Part shown: positions 8,592 through 17,750 of the stretch, piece after piece
How the letters are laid out: each line of letters opens with the position of its first letter
Numbering within the stretch: position 1 is the stretch's first letter
Assembly (NCBI RefSeq): GCF_004358025.1
Contig: NZ_SMTL01000003.1
Location: forward strand, 310,001 to 374,000
Length of the DNA stretch: 64,000 bases
DNA from: Rhizobium deserti
GTDB lineage: Bacteria; Pseudomonadota; Alphaproteobacteria; Rhizobiales; Rhizobiaceae
Direction of reading: 5' to 3'
The notes under the pieces: generated by a model
What the model was told of the DNA's origin: nothing
Databases searched by the model: none
What the model saw: only the letters and a program-made list of their open reading frames with translations
Position numbers and translations under genes: made by a program

Positions 8592-9287
8592 CTAGAGCGA
8601 AAGCTCACTGACGCCGCCATTGCGCCCGGACCATGCGAGCGGCGCATCGAGGAAGGACTCCACTTCGCTTAACGTTGTTTCGTCGAAGCGCTTCTGGTCG
8701 CGCGCCACCGCCAGCACGTTGCGCCAGGTGGCGATGTGATGCAGCTGCACCCGGCCATTGGTAAAGCGCTGCTCGGCTTCGGGGAAAATGCTGTAGAAGA
8801 AGAGTGCGATACCGTGATCGACGACACCACCGGCCGCGCGGATGGCATCGATGAACTTAAACATCGAGCCGCCGGCAGTCGTTAGATCTTCAATGACGAG
8901 GACGCGCGCCCCCTCCGGCATGTGACCCTCGATCTGGGCATTGCGCCCGTGGCCCTTGGGCGCCTTGCGGACATAGATCATCGGCAGGGCAAGCCGGTCG
9001 GCCAATAGAGCTGCAAACGGAATACCCGCCGTTTCGCCGCCGGCGATACAGTCGAATTTCTCGAAGCCGGCACCGCGCAACAGCGTCGAGACGGCGAAAT
9101 CCATGATGGCCGAGCGGACACGCGGATAGGAAAGCAGCTTGCGGCAATCAATATAGAGGGGGCTCATCATGCCGGAAGACAGCTTGTATGGCTTGTCGGC
9201 GCTGAAATGAACCGCCCCGATCTCCCACAGCATGTTCGCCATCAGCTCGGCCATCACGCTGCGTTCCGGAAATGTCGTGGTCATCAT
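8592..9287 (-). CDS. pyrE: Orotate phosphoribosyltransferase
   Basis: Transfers ribose 5-phosphate from PRPP to orotate, giving OMP in de novo pyrimidine synthesis. The 231-aa product carries [38 protein letters not shown] (the catalytic Lys region) and the PRPP-binding loop [19 protein letters not shown] stands 7 nt before the ATG at 9287; a second ATG follows immediately at 9284. It sits between pyrC and frk, all read leftward, with 104 and 60 nt gaps. The gaps leave room for independent signals, but none was clear. Confidence 0.94.
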   Translation of the reverse strand: MMTTTFPERSVMAELMANMLWEIGAVHFSADKPYKLSSGMMSPLYIDCRKLLSYPRVRSAIMDFAVSTLLRGAGFEKFDCIAGGETAGIPFAALLADRLALPMIYVRKAPKGHGRNAQIEGHMPEGARVLVIEDLTTAGGSMFKFIDAIRAAGGVVDHGIALFFYSIFPEAEQRFTNGRVQLHHIATWRNVLAVARDQKRFDETTLSEVESFLDAPLAWSGRNGGVSELSL

Positions 9288-9391
9288 GCGCCCGCTCCTT
9301 ATGTCAAAAAACAACGCGCGCCATATCAGCAAGCGCGCCTCCGCGCCAGCAGGACCAGCGGAAGTTCATGCACTGGCAGCCTTATCCGCTG

Positions 9392-10435
9392 TCAATCACC
9401 GGCTACCTGCCAATGAAGCGGGAACATCGGATCGAAGACGGTAATGTCTCCGGCACCGGTCTGACGCTTTGCCGGAAACTGCACCGGCTCCTCCTGCCTT
9501 GCCAGGGTGATCCTCTCCTCGTTGGGAGAAAGTCCATACCAGGCCGGGCCGTTGAGCGAGACAAAAGCCTCCAGCTTATCCAGGGCATCGTCCTGCTCGA
9601 AGACATGCGCAAGGCAGCTCATTGTATTGAGTGACGTATAAACGCCGGCGCAACCGCAGCTGCATTCCTTCAGCGGATCCACATGCGGGGCCGAATCGGT
9701 GCCGAGGAAGAAGCGGGGGTCGCCGGACGTGGCTGCCGCTCTCAATGCCAGGCGGTGGCTTTCGCGCTTTGCAACGGGCAGACAATAATAATGCGGCCTG
9801 ATGCCGCCGACCAGAATTGCGTTGCGGTTGATGATCAGGTGATGGGTGGTGATCGTGCCGGCAATATTGGCATCCGCGGACTTGATATAGTCGATGCCCT
9901 CAGATGTGGTGACATGCTCCATCGTCACCTTCAGTTCCGGCAGGCGCAGGCGCAGGGGATCGAGCACCGTTTCGATAAAGACGGCTTCCCGGTCGAAGAT
10001 ATCGACCTCCGGCGTCGTCACCTCACCATGCACGCAGAGCGGCAATCCGATCTTTGCCATCCGTTCGAGCACCGGCATGACCTTGTTCAGGTCGCGGACG
10101 CCGCCATGCGAATTGGTGGTGGCGCCAGCGGGATAAAGCTTCACCGCCGAAATCAGGCCGCTGGCCTTGCCCTCTTCCACATCATCCGCATCCGTATGCT
10201 CGGTGAGATAGAGCGTCATCAGCGGTTCGAACCGGTCGCCCTTGGGAAGCGCTGCCAGGATGCGCTGGCGATAAGCCTTGGCATCATTCGTCGTCACCAC
10301 CGGCGGCACGAGGTTCGGCATGATGATGGCACGCGCGAAATACCGACTCGTATCGCCGATGACGCCTTCGAGAACCGCGCCGTCGCGCAGATGCAAATGC
10401 CAATCGTCAGGGCGGCGGATGCTGATGGTCTTCAT
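9392..10435 (-). CDS. pyrC: Dihydroorotase (class II, E. coli PyrC type)
   Basis: Zinc amidohydrolase that cyclises N-carbamoyl-aspartate to dihydroorotate. At 347 aa it matches the compact E. coli-type enzyme. Visible are the metal motif D-D-W-H-L-H-L-R-D near the N-terminus, [13 protein letters not shown] with the carboxylated Lys, [20 protein letters not shown] and the catalytic Asp in FLGTDSAPH. The start at 10435 ([12 protein letters not shown]) is where the family begins; upstream in-frame residues look like leader. It is the first gene of the leftward pyrC-pyrE-frk series. Confidence 0.95.
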   Translation of the reverse strand: MKTISIRRPDDWHLHLRDGAVLEGVIGDTSRYFARAIIMPNLVPPVVTTNDAKAYRQRILAALPKGDRFEPLMTLYLTEHTDADDVEEGKASGLISAVKLYPAGATTNSHGGVRDLNKVMPVLERMAKIGLPLCVHGEVTTPEVDIFDREAVFIETVLDPLRLRLPELKVTMEHVTTSEGIDYIKSADANIAGTITTHHLIINRNAILVGGIRPHYYCLPVAKRESHRLALRAAATSGDPRFFLGTDSAPHVDPLKECSCGCAGVYTSLNTMSCLAHVFEQDDALDKLEAFVSLNGPAWYGLSPNEERITLARQEEPVQFPAKRQTGAGDITVFDPMFPLHWQVAGD

Positions 10436-10596
10436 GAATGTTCCGATTTCTTGCTGATCGTCCTGCCTTACCATCATTGGCTTCGACAAGACAATTGCAG
10501 CGCACAGGCACGGCTAAATCTGCCACTGCTCGAGGCGGACTTCACAAAGACGTGCGGGAAATAAAGGGGGTTTGGGAGGAAAGCACAAAAAGTCCA

Positions 10597-10621
10597 GGAA
10601 CCAGGTCCGGACTTTGGCGTT
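10597..10621 (+). promoter_or_regulatory. EcfG (RpoE2)-type promoter of the Sel1-repeat gene
   Basis: GGAAC (10597-10601) and CGTT (10618-10621) are separated by 16 nt, matching the alphaproteobacterial EcfG consensus. The start codon at 10659 lies 38 nt beyond. It is the second such match in the window. Confidence 0.7.
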
Positions 10622-10658
10622 CATTAAGCAAATCGAAAGATATCAATCGGAGCGGACA

Positions 10659-11585
10659 ATGAAATCCCGGGCATCAAAAGTCAACAGGGGATTTGCAGTA
10701 CTCACAGGCGCTACTGTTGCGCTGTGTGCACTGACGGTTTCCCCCGGCGCCAAAGAGCGTGGCAACCTTGTTCTCGCCTCTGCCATGCAGAGCGAATGCG
10801 ACCAGCTTGCCGGCAGCCCCTTCGATGAACAGCGCAATAACCAGTTCGCGCCTGTCGACATTGCCAAGATCGATGGAACGGCCGTGGATGCATGCCGGGT
10901 GGCTTTTGAGACCACCGGCAATCCCCGTTTCGCTTACCAACTGGGCCGTGCACTGAACAATTCCAACCTCGCTGACCAGGCCATGACCGCTTATGACGCA
11001 GCGGTTCAGGGCGGATATGCGGCTGCCAAGGTCAATTTCGGCATGCTGATGGGCCGGCTGGGCGACGAGCAGGCCGAGTTCAAGCTGTACACGGAAGCCG
11101 CCAGTAGCGGTAACCGTCTGGCCGCCTACAACCTCGGCGTAGCCTACCGCGACGGGCTCGGCACGCAGCCTGACGTCAACCAGGCCTTGACCTGGTTCCA
11201 GAAGGCCGCCAGCGAAGGCGACGACACGGCAGCCTTCAATATCGGCGCCATCTATGACGAAGGCCAGCTTATTCCGCAGGACGATCAGACGGCAATCGCC
11301 TGGTACGATGTTGCTGCCCAGCGCGGCAACACGGATGCCATGATCAATCTCGGCCTCATGTACGAAGCCGGCGAAGGCATCCAGGCTAACGCCCAGAAGG
11401 CTGCAGAAATGTATGCCGAAGCCGCCAAGAAGGGCGATGTCTTCGGCGCCTACAAATACCTGCAGTTCCAGCAGATGGGCGTCGTTCCAGCACCGTCTGA
11501 AGATGCAACATTCGAAGGCGTGAGCAGCTTGGTTCTGAAGCAGGGCGACATGGAAACCCCGACAACTGTGGGTAAGGAAATCTGA
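10659..11585 (+). CDS. Secreted Sel1/TPR-like repeat protein (308 aa)
   Basis: An N-terminal signal sequence (basic start, then hydrophobic residues 11-29) is followed by about 80 residues without a known domain that contain two cysteines. About four Sel1-like repeats then span residues 118-260; examples are AAYNLGVAYRDGLGTQ, AAFNIGAIYDEGQ and AMINLGLMYEAGEGI. Sel1 repeats make solenoids for protein-protein contacts, so an envelope adaptor role is plausible; the partner is unknown. ATG at 10659 has GGAG about 8 nt upstream. The EcfG-type promoter suggests induction by general stress or starvation. The stop codon lies inside a palindrome shared with the convergent racemase gene. Confidence 0.82.
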   Translation: MKSRASKVNRGFAVLTGATVALCALTVSPGAKERGNLVLASAMQSECDQLAGSPFDEQRNNQFAPVDIAKIDGTAVDACRVAFETTGNPRFAYQLGRALNNSNLADQAMTAYDAAVQGGYAAAKVNFGMLMGRLGDEQAEFKLYTEAASSGNRLAAYNLGVAYRDGLGTQPDVNQALTWFQKAASEGDDTAAFNIGAIYDEGQLIPQDDQTAIAWYDVAAQRGNTDAMINLGLMYEAGEGIQANAQKAAEMYAEAAKKGDVFGAYKYLQFQQMGVVPAPSEDATFEGVSSLVLKQGDMETPTTVGKEI

Positions 11586-11596
11586 TCTCAGATTTC
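11577..11596. repeat. Perfect palindrome spanning two convergent stop codons
   Basis: GAAATCTGA and TCAGATTTC form exact 9-bp arms around TC. The left TGA is the stop of the Sel1 gene; the right TCA is the stop of the racemase gene read on the minus strand, so both proteins end in Glu-Ile. It could act as a minimal bidirectional transcript-end hairpin, although no T-tract follows. Confidence 0.6.
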
Positions 11597-12625
11597 TCCG
11601 GCAGAGGGTCCCCAGACATCCGTCATCGCGAAGCCGTCTGCGAGCGGATCGAACGGATCAAGCGCAACCTGATGCAGGCCGAAGGTGAAGCCTCGGCCGG
11701 AAATCGTCGGCACGATGGCCATCCTGCCGGCAATTTCAGTCTCTTTTGCCAACCCCACTTCGAATTGCGTGCCGATGATCGAACGAGATCTGAAGACGTC
11801 GCCAACCTTCACCTGTCCGCGTGCATGAAGCGCCGCCAGATTGGCAGAATTGCCGGTGCCGCAGGGAGAGCGATCTGCCCGTCCCGGCCACATGGTGGTG
11901 CAGGTGCGAACCGTGCCATCCGGCTCGGTTTCCCTAAACATGACATAAGCCACACCTGAAATAGCCGGTATTTCGGGGTGCACGACCGTGTGCTGCTTGT
12001 TGATAAGATCCTTCAGCACCATGCCAGCTTTGACAAGCTCGGCGGCATTCGCCTTTTCGATTGTCAGGCCTATCTGGTCCACATCCACCAGCGCATAGAA
12101 AATTCCGCCATAGCAGAGGTCGAGCCGGATCGGGCCCCAGAGAGGGGTCTGCAGGATTACGTCGAGCTCGTGCACGAAGGAAGGCACCATGGTCAGCTTG
12201 ACCTTCTCGCACCGTCCGTCGCGACAGGTCGCGACCGCCCGAACGAGGCCCGCGGCGGTTTCCAGCGTGACAACGGTTTCGGGCTCTTTCATCTCGACGA
12301 TGCCGGCTTCCAGCAAGGCCGTGGTGACGCAGATGGAATTGGAACCGGAACTGGCATGCGCCTGATCCGGCTGCAGGATGATGAAGGCTGCGTCGGCATC
12401 GGCATGCCGCGCCGGCAAAAGCAGGTTGACCGAGCCGATTGGCGCGCCGCGCGGTTCAAGGCAAAGGAAGCGGCGAAGCTCCTGCCCCTTCGGATCGGTG
12501 TTGAGCCAGGTGAGCTGGTCGGCAACCGTCTCGCCCGGAATTTTCGGCACGCCGCCGATTGCCACGCGACCGATTTCACCCTCTGCATGGACGTCCAGCA
12601 GTTGGATCGTACGCTTCCATCTCAT
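11588..12625 (-). CDS. Proline racemase / hydroxyproline epimerase family enzyme (Ser/Cys pair)
   Basis: A 345-aa member of the proline racemase family, whose enzymes epimerise proline or hydroxyproline or dehydrate 3-hydroxyproline by two-base chemistry. The second catalytic motif DRSPCGTGNSAN is intact with Cys255. At the first site the usual M-C-G-H is replaced by S-S-G-S, so the catalytic residue there is Ser93 rather than Cys. Ser/Cys members have been linked to hydroxyproline epimerisation or dehydration rather than proline racemisation, but the substrate cannot be read from sequence. The SDR gene lies 17 nt upstream on the same strand and is probably cotranscribed. A catabolic hydroxy-amino-acid role is likely. 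Confidence 0.8.
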   Translation of the reverse strand: MRWKRTIQLLDVHAEGEIGRVAIGGVPKIPGETVADQLTWLNTDPKGQELRRFLCLEPRGAPIGSVNLLLPARHADADAAFIILQPDQAHASSGSNSICVTTALLEAGIVEMKEPETVVTLETAAGLVRAVATCRDGRCEKVKLTMVPSFVHELDVILQTPLWGPIRLDLCYGGIFYALVDVDQIGLTIEKANAAELVKAGMVLKDLINKQHTVVHPEIPAISGVAYVMFRETEPDGTVRTCTTMWPGRADRSPCGTGNSANLAALHARGQVKVGDVFRSRSIIGTQFEVGLAKETEIAGRMAIVPTISGRGFTFGLHQVALDPFDPLADGFAMTDVWGPSAGEI

Positions 12626-12642
12626 CGTCTTTTTCTTCCTGC

Positions 12643-13350
12643 TTACACGTGCCGGGTCGCGCCGCCGTCGACGCGGATGTTCTGCCCGGTAATATAGCCT
12701 GCGCCATCCGATAGCAGGAAAGCCGCAGTCTTGGCGATCTCTTCGACCTGCCCGATCCGCTTCATCGGTACCTTTTCGGCCGTGCCCGGCTTGTGCTCGA
12801 GGCTGTCGATATAGCCGGGCAGAATACAGTTCATGCGGATGTTGTCGGCTGCATAGCGATCTGAATAAAGCTTGGTGAAGGCACCGGCTGCGGCCCGGTA
12901 GGTGCAGGAAACCGGGAAGACCAGCGAAGGCTCGTAGGCTGCAAAAGTCGTAATGTTGACGAAGGCACCCTTGCCCTGGCTCAACATGACCGGCGTCACC
13001 AGCCGGGCCATGCGGACCAGCGACAGGACCATCATGTCCGAACCGAGGGCCCAGGCTTCGTCGCTGAGGTCCAGGAGATCGCCCTTCGGCGGATGGCCGG
13101 TATGATTGACCACCGCGTCGATGCGGCCATAGGCCTTCATCGTCAGGTCGAAGATCGCCTGGATGTCCTCCGCCTTTTCGGCCACGCCGCGAGAAGCGAC
13201 GCCGCCAAGTTCGGCTGCGAGCTTCTCGCAGCTTTCCGAAGGCGACATCAGTGCCAGCTGGTAGCCCTCTGCATGCAGTTCCCGCGCAATGGCTTCACCC
13301 ATTCCACGTCCGCCACCTGTGATCAGCGCAACCTTCTGCATCTCAGTCAT
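12643..13350 (-). CDS. SDR-family protein lacking the catalytic lysine
   Basis: The Rossmann dinucleotide motif TGGGRGMG (residues 11-18) and the overall 235-aa length fit classical short-chain dehydrogenases. In the active site the Ser is apparently Thr135 (NITT), and the YxxxK motif reads Y151-R-A-A-A, so the lysine is missing. The C-terminal part (NCILPGYIDS, FLLSDGAGYITGQNIRVDGG) is ordinary. The protein may be a non-catalytic NAD(P)-binding subunit or use a shifted mechanism. It is 17 nt upstream of the racemase-family gene, which suggests a shared pathway. ATG at 13350 is the first plausible start. Confidence 0.8.
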   Translation of the reverse strand: MTEMQKVALITGGGRGMGEAIARELHAEGYQLALMSPSESCEKLAAELGGVASRGVAEKAEDIQAIFDLTMKAYGRIDAVVNHTGHPPKGDLLDLSDEAWALGSDMMVLSLVRMARLVTPVMLSQGKGAFVNITTFAAYEPSLVFPVSCTYRAAAGAFTKLYSDRYAADNIRMNCILPGYIDSLEHKPGTAEKVPMKRIGQVEEIAKTAAFLLSDGAGYITGQNIRVDGGATRHV

Positions 13351-13572
13351 CCTTCCTCTCCCGCAATCGCCGCGTCGGATGCAGCCTCTCGGACAAATAT
13401 ATCAGGGTCGGCGTTTTGCCTACTGTCTGCGACGCCGGGCCACCCCCGCGGGTTCGGCACAAGGAGAGGCGTCGCACCAAAGGACGACAAGCTGCTACAG
13501 TGTCATGGCATACAGGAAATTCATCTGGCCCATCTCAAACGATTGGGCCCCCGCACTTGCACCGGAGACCAG

Positions 13573-13785
13573 ATGCCACTCGTTCAAGAAGAAGGTTCGG
13601 TAGCGCTCCCGTCCCATCCCGAGGAAATCAAATCGACCTTCGAGATGCGCGTGGGCAAGAACATCACCTTGCAAGCCAGCGCCAGGATAACGCCGGCAGG
13701 CGTGATCAGCACTGGAGTTGCGCTCGCCGCCATGATGTTCGCTGCGGGCTATCTGGTATCGTCACTGCGAGGCAGCCGTCGATAA
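13573..13785 (+). CDS. Small single-pass membrane protein (70 aa), hypothetical
   Basis: An ATG at 13573, with GGAG 5 nt upstream, opens 70 codons. The product has a polar N-terminus of about 40 residues, then ITPAGVISTGVALAAMMFAA as a likely transmembrane segment, and a short basic tail (S-L-R-G-S-R-R). The frame stays open far upstream, but that part runs antisense through the SDR gene. I do not recognise the family. The membrane segment and ribosome-binding site make it a reasonable gene; a chance ORF is still possible. Confidence 0.45.
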   Translation: MPLVQEEGSVALPSHPEEIKSTFEMRVGKNITLQASARITPAGVISTGVALAAMMFAAGYLVSSLRGSRR

Positions 13786-13838
13786 ACAGATTCAGATCCG
13801 CAACAGGCCATGAGATGGAAACAGAAGAAGAAAGAGAA

Positions 13839-13915
13839 TGGCGCACCCGAAGAGATTCGAACTCCTGACCCCCAGATTCGTAGTCTGGTGCTCTATCCAG
13901 CTGAGCTACGGGTGC
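13839..13915 (-). tRNA. tRNA-Arg (anticodon ACG), CCA encoded
   Basis: On the minus strand the acceptor arms GCACCCG (5') and CGGGTGC (3') pair perfectly, followed by a G discriminator and an encoded CCA. The D-arm TAGCTCAGCTGGATAGAGC, anticodon stem CCAGA/TCTGG around the loop CTACGAA, and T-arm GGAGTTCGAATCTC-type sequence are all present. Anticodon ACG (A34 normally converted to inosine) reads CGN arginine codons. No integrase or attachment-site duplication is visible next to it. Confidence 0.97.
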
Positions 13916-14049
13916 GTGGTCAAGCGGCTTAACCGCTTGCGTGGCGATCCTCTAAAGGCTGGAGCAAAGGATTGCAAGTGGTTTTACCAGAACAAACGTC
14001 ATTTTAGTGTCACCTAGCTGGTAAGCGTCTGATAAATTGGAGGATGCGT

Positions 14050-15546
14050 TCATGCGCGCGCCCGGTAGTCATCGAGAGAGACCGGCCGGTCGGGAATCTC
14101 GATGCGGAACTGGGTGCCCGGACCCGGTTTTTCTACAAGGCCGATCGTCCCGCCATGGGCGAGCACCAATTCGCGGGCAATCACCAGGCCAAGGCCTGTA
14201 CCGCCGGAGCGAGCCGAGCCTCGAAAAGCGGAGAATAGGTTCTCGCGCGCCTTGCGCGGCATGCCGGGGCCGGTATCATCGATGGTGATGCTGACGACGC
14301 TGCCGACGCGATGGGCCGCGACCGTGATGCGGCGGCCCATGGCGCTGTCTTCCGGGTTGAAGGTTGCCAGCGCCTGGAAGGCATTGCGGCACAGATTGTG
14401 GATAACCCGGAAGATCTGCTCGCTGTCGCAATCGATTTCCACATCCGCCGGGATCTGGTCCAGGAATTCAATTCCGGCTTCGGGGTCGATGGCAAGAATA
14501 TCGCGCACCTCCTGGCAAAGTTCCGCCAGCCGAATGCGCCGCCGCCTCGGCGCGGCTTCCGAGGCCTGGCCATAGGCTAGAACCTCGCTCGTATAGCCGA
14601 CGGCCCGGTCAATGGTGCGCAAGAGCTTCGGTGCGAAGCTCCTCACCATCGGATCTTCCACATCGGTCAGGCGGTCCGACATCAGCTGGGCAGAGGCCAG
14701 GATGTTGCGCATGTCGTGGTTGATCTTGGAAACGGCGAGGCCGAGATCGACGAGGTTCTTCTGCTGCTTCAGCGTACGCTGCAATTCCTGCTGCATGACG
14801 GTCAGGTGTCGGCCTGCGACCGCCAGTTCGCCGCGCGAGCGATCGGCCGCGAAGACACGCGACGGATCCTCCGGCTGTTCCGAAAACATCTGCATGCTGC
14901 GGGTCAGCCGACGGATCGGCATGATCATCATCCGGTTGATGGCGACGAAAATGAGAACCGCCGTGATCAGCGAGATCAGCAAAGAGAGAAGGAACATCAT
15001 CTTCGAATATTTCAGCATCTCCTTGCGCAGCGCGTCGTCGGTCATGACCAGCTCGATCATCATGTCGCTGTCGCCGATCGGGCCGAAGACGCGCATGACC
15101 TTTCCGCCGCCGAAGAAGAGCGTTTCGAGCGCGTCGCGCATGGAGGCCAGCATGGGTGTGTCGGCGAGATCGTATTGCGCATCGACCTGCGGCGGCAGGT
15201 CGGTCGCGGCAAGTAGGCGCGAGGTGCCGTCCTTGCGAAGCGCGATCACTTTCGTGCCCGTTGCCAGAAGCGTATCATCCTGGACCGCGCGGGGCAGTTC
15301 GGCCGGCTGGAGACCATCGATGACGATACCGGCGGCCGCCGCCGTATCCAGCCGGTCGCGCAGCCAGTTCATCCGCATGCCGGCCACCGAAGGCACGAAG
15401 ATGAGAATTTCGGCCAGCATGACGAAGATGACGGTCAGCCAGAGAAGCCTGCCGGAAAGACCGCGGAACAGGCGCGGCATCGCTTCCGGACCGGCACCGT
15501 CTGCCCGGGCCTGCGAGGCCGCCGAGGCTTGAACCTCGTCATCCAT
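14050..15546 (-). CDS. Orphan membrane sensor histidine kinase (498 aa)
   Basis: Two membrane segments (about residues 33-53 and 182-204) flank a periplasmic sensor region of about 130 residues, followed by a HAMP-like linker. The dimerisation helix reads V-S-K-I-N-H277-D-M-R-N, a divergent H-box (usual pattern H-E-[LI]-R-[NT]). The ATPase domain has the N-box HNLCRNAFQAL, G1 DDTGPGMP and G2 GTGLGLVIA. ATG at 15546 has GGAG about 10 nt upstream; a GTG at 15591 would add 15 residues. No response regulator gene is adjacent, so the partner and signal are unknown. Confidence 0.88.
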   Translation of the reverse strand: MDDEVQASAASQARADGAGPEAMPRLFRGLSGRLLWLTVIFVMLAEILIFVPSVAGMRMNWLRDRLDTAAAAGIVIDGLQPAELPRAVQDDTLLATGTKVIALRKDGTSRLLAATDLPPQVDAQYDLADTPMLASMRDALETLFFGGGKVMRVFGPIGDSDMMIELVMTDDALRKEMLKYSKMMFLLSLLISLITAVLIFVAINRMMIMPIRRLTRSMQMFSEQPEDPSRVFAADRSRGELAVAGRHLTVMQQELQRTLKQQKNLVDLGLAVSKINHDMRNILASAQLMSDRLTDVEDPMVRSFAPKLLRTIDRAVGYTSEVLAYGQASEAAPRRRRIRLAELCQEVRDILAIDPEAGIEFLDQIPADVEIDCDSEQIFRVIHNLCRNAFQALATFNPEDSAMGRRITVAAHRVGSVVSITIDDTGPGMPRKARENLFSAFRGSARSGGTGLGLVIARELVLAHGGTIGLVEKPGPGTQFRIEIPDRPVSLDDYRARA

Positions 15547-15662
15547 GCGGTTTCCACTCCATGTCGCAGGCTGCTTGCCGCCCGTGATCACAAGATCATG
15601 CCGCCATTCTACCCTGTCGGGCGATTTTTGCCAGCCCTTCCTGGCCGCCCCTCTTGCACCGC

Positions 15663-15698
15663 AAAAAGGGCAGCCACCAGTTGAGGTCGCGCCCTTTT
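15663..15698 (-). terminator. Intrinsic terminator of the chemoreceptor gene
   Basis: The arms AAAAGGGC (15664-15671) and GCCCTTTT (15691-15698) pair exactly around a 19-nt loop. Read on the minus strand the stem runs into TTTTTGC. It lies 18 nt past the stop of the methyl-accepting protein and upstream of the histidine kinase gene. Confidence 0.65.
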
Positions 15699-15716
15699 AT
15701 TGATGCTGGTGTCAGA

Positions 15717-17750
15717 TCAGAATTCTTCCCAGTCCGATGCTGCGGCTGCAGCTGTGGCAGAGGCCGCACCGCCCCCGAAAGCCCGGGCCAATGTGCCCGT
15801 CAATGCTTTGACCGGAGACATGCGGGGCCTGTGATCAGGGCTCGCAGGCGCCGGGCGGGACTGCCTTGAAGGCGCTGCCGCCGCTCCGCCTTCGTCACCG
15901 ATCTGGAAATGGGCGATCAGAGTAAACAGGCTGTTGGCCTCTGAGGCGAGCTTGGCGGTGGCGGCGGAGGTTTCCTCGACCATAGCGGCATTCTGCTGCG
16001 TCACCTGATCCATCTGGTTCACGGCCGTGTTGACCTCCGCCAGGCCGGTTGCCTGTTCACGCGAGGCTGTCGCGATCGAGTGGATGTGGTCGTTGATCCG
16101 CAGGACCCGCAGTTCGATTTCGGACAAGGCCTCGCCGGTCTTCTGGACCAGGTTGACGCCGCCTGCCACTTCCTGACCGGATTTGCTGATCAGGCCCTTG
16201 ATATCCTTGGCGGCACTTGCGGAACGCTGGGCCAGTTCACGCACTTCCTGCGCCACCACCGCAAAGCCCTTGCCCGCTTCACCGGCGCGCGCCGCTTCGA
16301 CGCCGGCATTTAACGCCAGCAGGTTGGTCTGGAAGGCGATCTCGTCGATGACATTGGTGATCTGGGCAATCTCGCCGGAGGCCTGCTGGATGCGCTCCAT
16401 GGCCTGGACCGCGTTGCGAACAACTTCGCCCGACTGGACCGCGCTCTGCTTGGCCTCGCCGACCATGACGGTTGCTTCCTGGGCACGATCGGTCGACGTC
16501 CGGACGACGGCGGTGATTTGGTCAAGTGCTGCGGATGTTTGTTCCAGTGCCGCGGCCTGCTGTTCGGTGCGCTTGGACAAGTCATTGGTCGCCGAGCTCA
16601 GTTCGCTCGTGCTTCCGTTCATGGAGGCCGTCCCTACTCGAACATTGCGCATTGTGTCGCGCAGGGTCGCCATGGTGCCGTTGACGTTCTGCTGCAGTTC
16701 GGCGAAGGCGCCCTTGAACTGGCCCTTCATGCTGTCGGTCAGATTGCCGTCCGCAAGACTTCTGACGACACGGCGGGTTTCCGAAACACCTGTATCCACG
16801 CTGGCGAGCAGTTGATCCACCGTACTGGCGAAAGCGTCGAGGCTTTCCTCGCCCCACTGCTTGTTGATGCGGCGCGTAAAATCGCCTTCGGCAGCGGCCG
16901 CCACCACGACGGACATGGACTTCTGGAGATCGTCGCTTTTGGAGCGCAAGGCGGCGTCCGACTTGTTCATCCGGGCAACGTCAAGGCCGTTCCTCTTGAA
17001 CACCTCGACTGCTGCGGCCATGTCGCCCAACTCGTCTTTACGTCCTGCAAATGGCACATCCGCGCTGTAATCGCCGTCCGCCAGCAGCTTCATGGACGAG
17101 GTCAGGTCAAGGATCGGCTGGCTGATCTGCCTGCGGCCCAGGTTGAGACCGAAAGCCAGCCCGCCGGCGACACCCAAGAGGGTCGCGGCCAAGACACTGT
17201 AGAAGACGGAATCGCCAAAATCTTCCATTTTGCTGGTAAGGCTTGCAAGCTCTGCCTGATCGAACTTGACGATCGAGTCGATCTCCGCTTGGTATGCTTT
17301 GCGGTTTGCGCGATTTCCCTCGTTATTTCCCTGAACGTTTGCCGCCTGCGGGCCGTCTGCCTGGCTCAGGCGAGCTGTCTCGGAGCGGAAGGCCTTGAAT
17401 TCCTGGAAACGGGCGACCAGCTTGTCGAAGCCTTCCTTTTGGCTGGCCGGAACCTGCGGCTTCCATTCGGCGATCAGCTTTTCAATCTCGTCCAGCGACT
17501 TCAACAGGCCGTCGCTGAACTGCTTGGCTGCCGCGACGTCCTTCGCCGCGTAGATGCCGCGGGCGTCCATCACGACCGCCGTTACCATGCGATTAAGACG
17601 CTCGCCTTTGTATGCGCGGTCGGCGACACGGGCATAATCCAGACTAAGCGCATGGTATTGCTTAACCGCAAAGAGCGAGATGCCTCCGATGATACAGGCC
17701 ACTAAACTCATCATGCCGACGAGTAATGTTATTTTCGCTCTGATCTTCAC
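15717..17750 (-). CDS. Methyl-accepting chemotaxis protein with C-terminal tether pentapeptide
   Basis: A 677-aa chemoreceptor. Residues 8-28 and about 182-205 are transmembrane and enclose a helical periplasmic domain of 4HB type. HAMP follows ([19 protein letters not shown]), then a second HAMP-like region ([13 protein letters not shown]). The signalling hairpin tip contains [20 protein letters not shown] and [14 protein letters not shown]. The protein ends in D-W-E-E-F after an Ala-rich flexible stretch, resembling the CheR/CheB-docking pentapeptide (NWETF in E. coli Tar). That implies it is a full-length receptor able to recruit adaptation enzymes. No che genes are nearby. The ligand is unknown. 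Confidence 0.95.
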   Translation of the reverse strand: MKIRAKITLLVGMMSLVACIIGGISLFAVKQYHALSLDYARVADRAYKGERLNRMVTAVVMDARGIYAAKDVAAAKQFSDGLLKSLDEIEKLIAEWKPQVPASQKEGFDKLVARFQEFKAFRSETARLSQADGPQAANVQGNNEGNRANRKAYQAEIDSIVKFDQAELASLTSKMEDFGDSVFYSVLAATLLGVAGGLAFGLNLGRRQISQPILDLTSSMKLLADGDYSADVPFAGRKDELGDMAAAVEVFKRNGLDVARMNKSDAALRSKSDDLQKSMSVVVAAAAEGDFTRRINKQWGEESLDAFASTVDQLLASVDTGVSETRRVVRSLADGNLTDSMKGQFKGAFAELQQNVNGTMATLRDTMRNVRVGTASMNGSTSELSSATNDLSKRTEQQAAALEQTSAALDQITAVVRTSTDRAQEATVMVGEAKQSAVQSGEVVRNAVQAMERIQQASGEIAQITNVIDEIAFQTNLLALNAGVEAARAGEAGKGFAVVAQEVRELAQRSASAAKDIKGLISKSGQEVAGGVNLVQKTGEALSEIELRVLRINDHIHSIATASREQATGLAEVNTAVNQMDQVTQQNAAMVEETSAATAKLASEANSLFTLIAHFQIGDEGGAAAAPSRQSRPAPASPDHRPRMSPVKALTGTLARAFGGGAASATAAAAASDWEEF

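Noticed and set aside
12900-13785. Long 230-codon plus-strand ORF through the SDR 5' end
   Set aside because: Only its last 70 codons have a ribosome-binding site and a membrane segment; the rest is antisense to the SDR gene.
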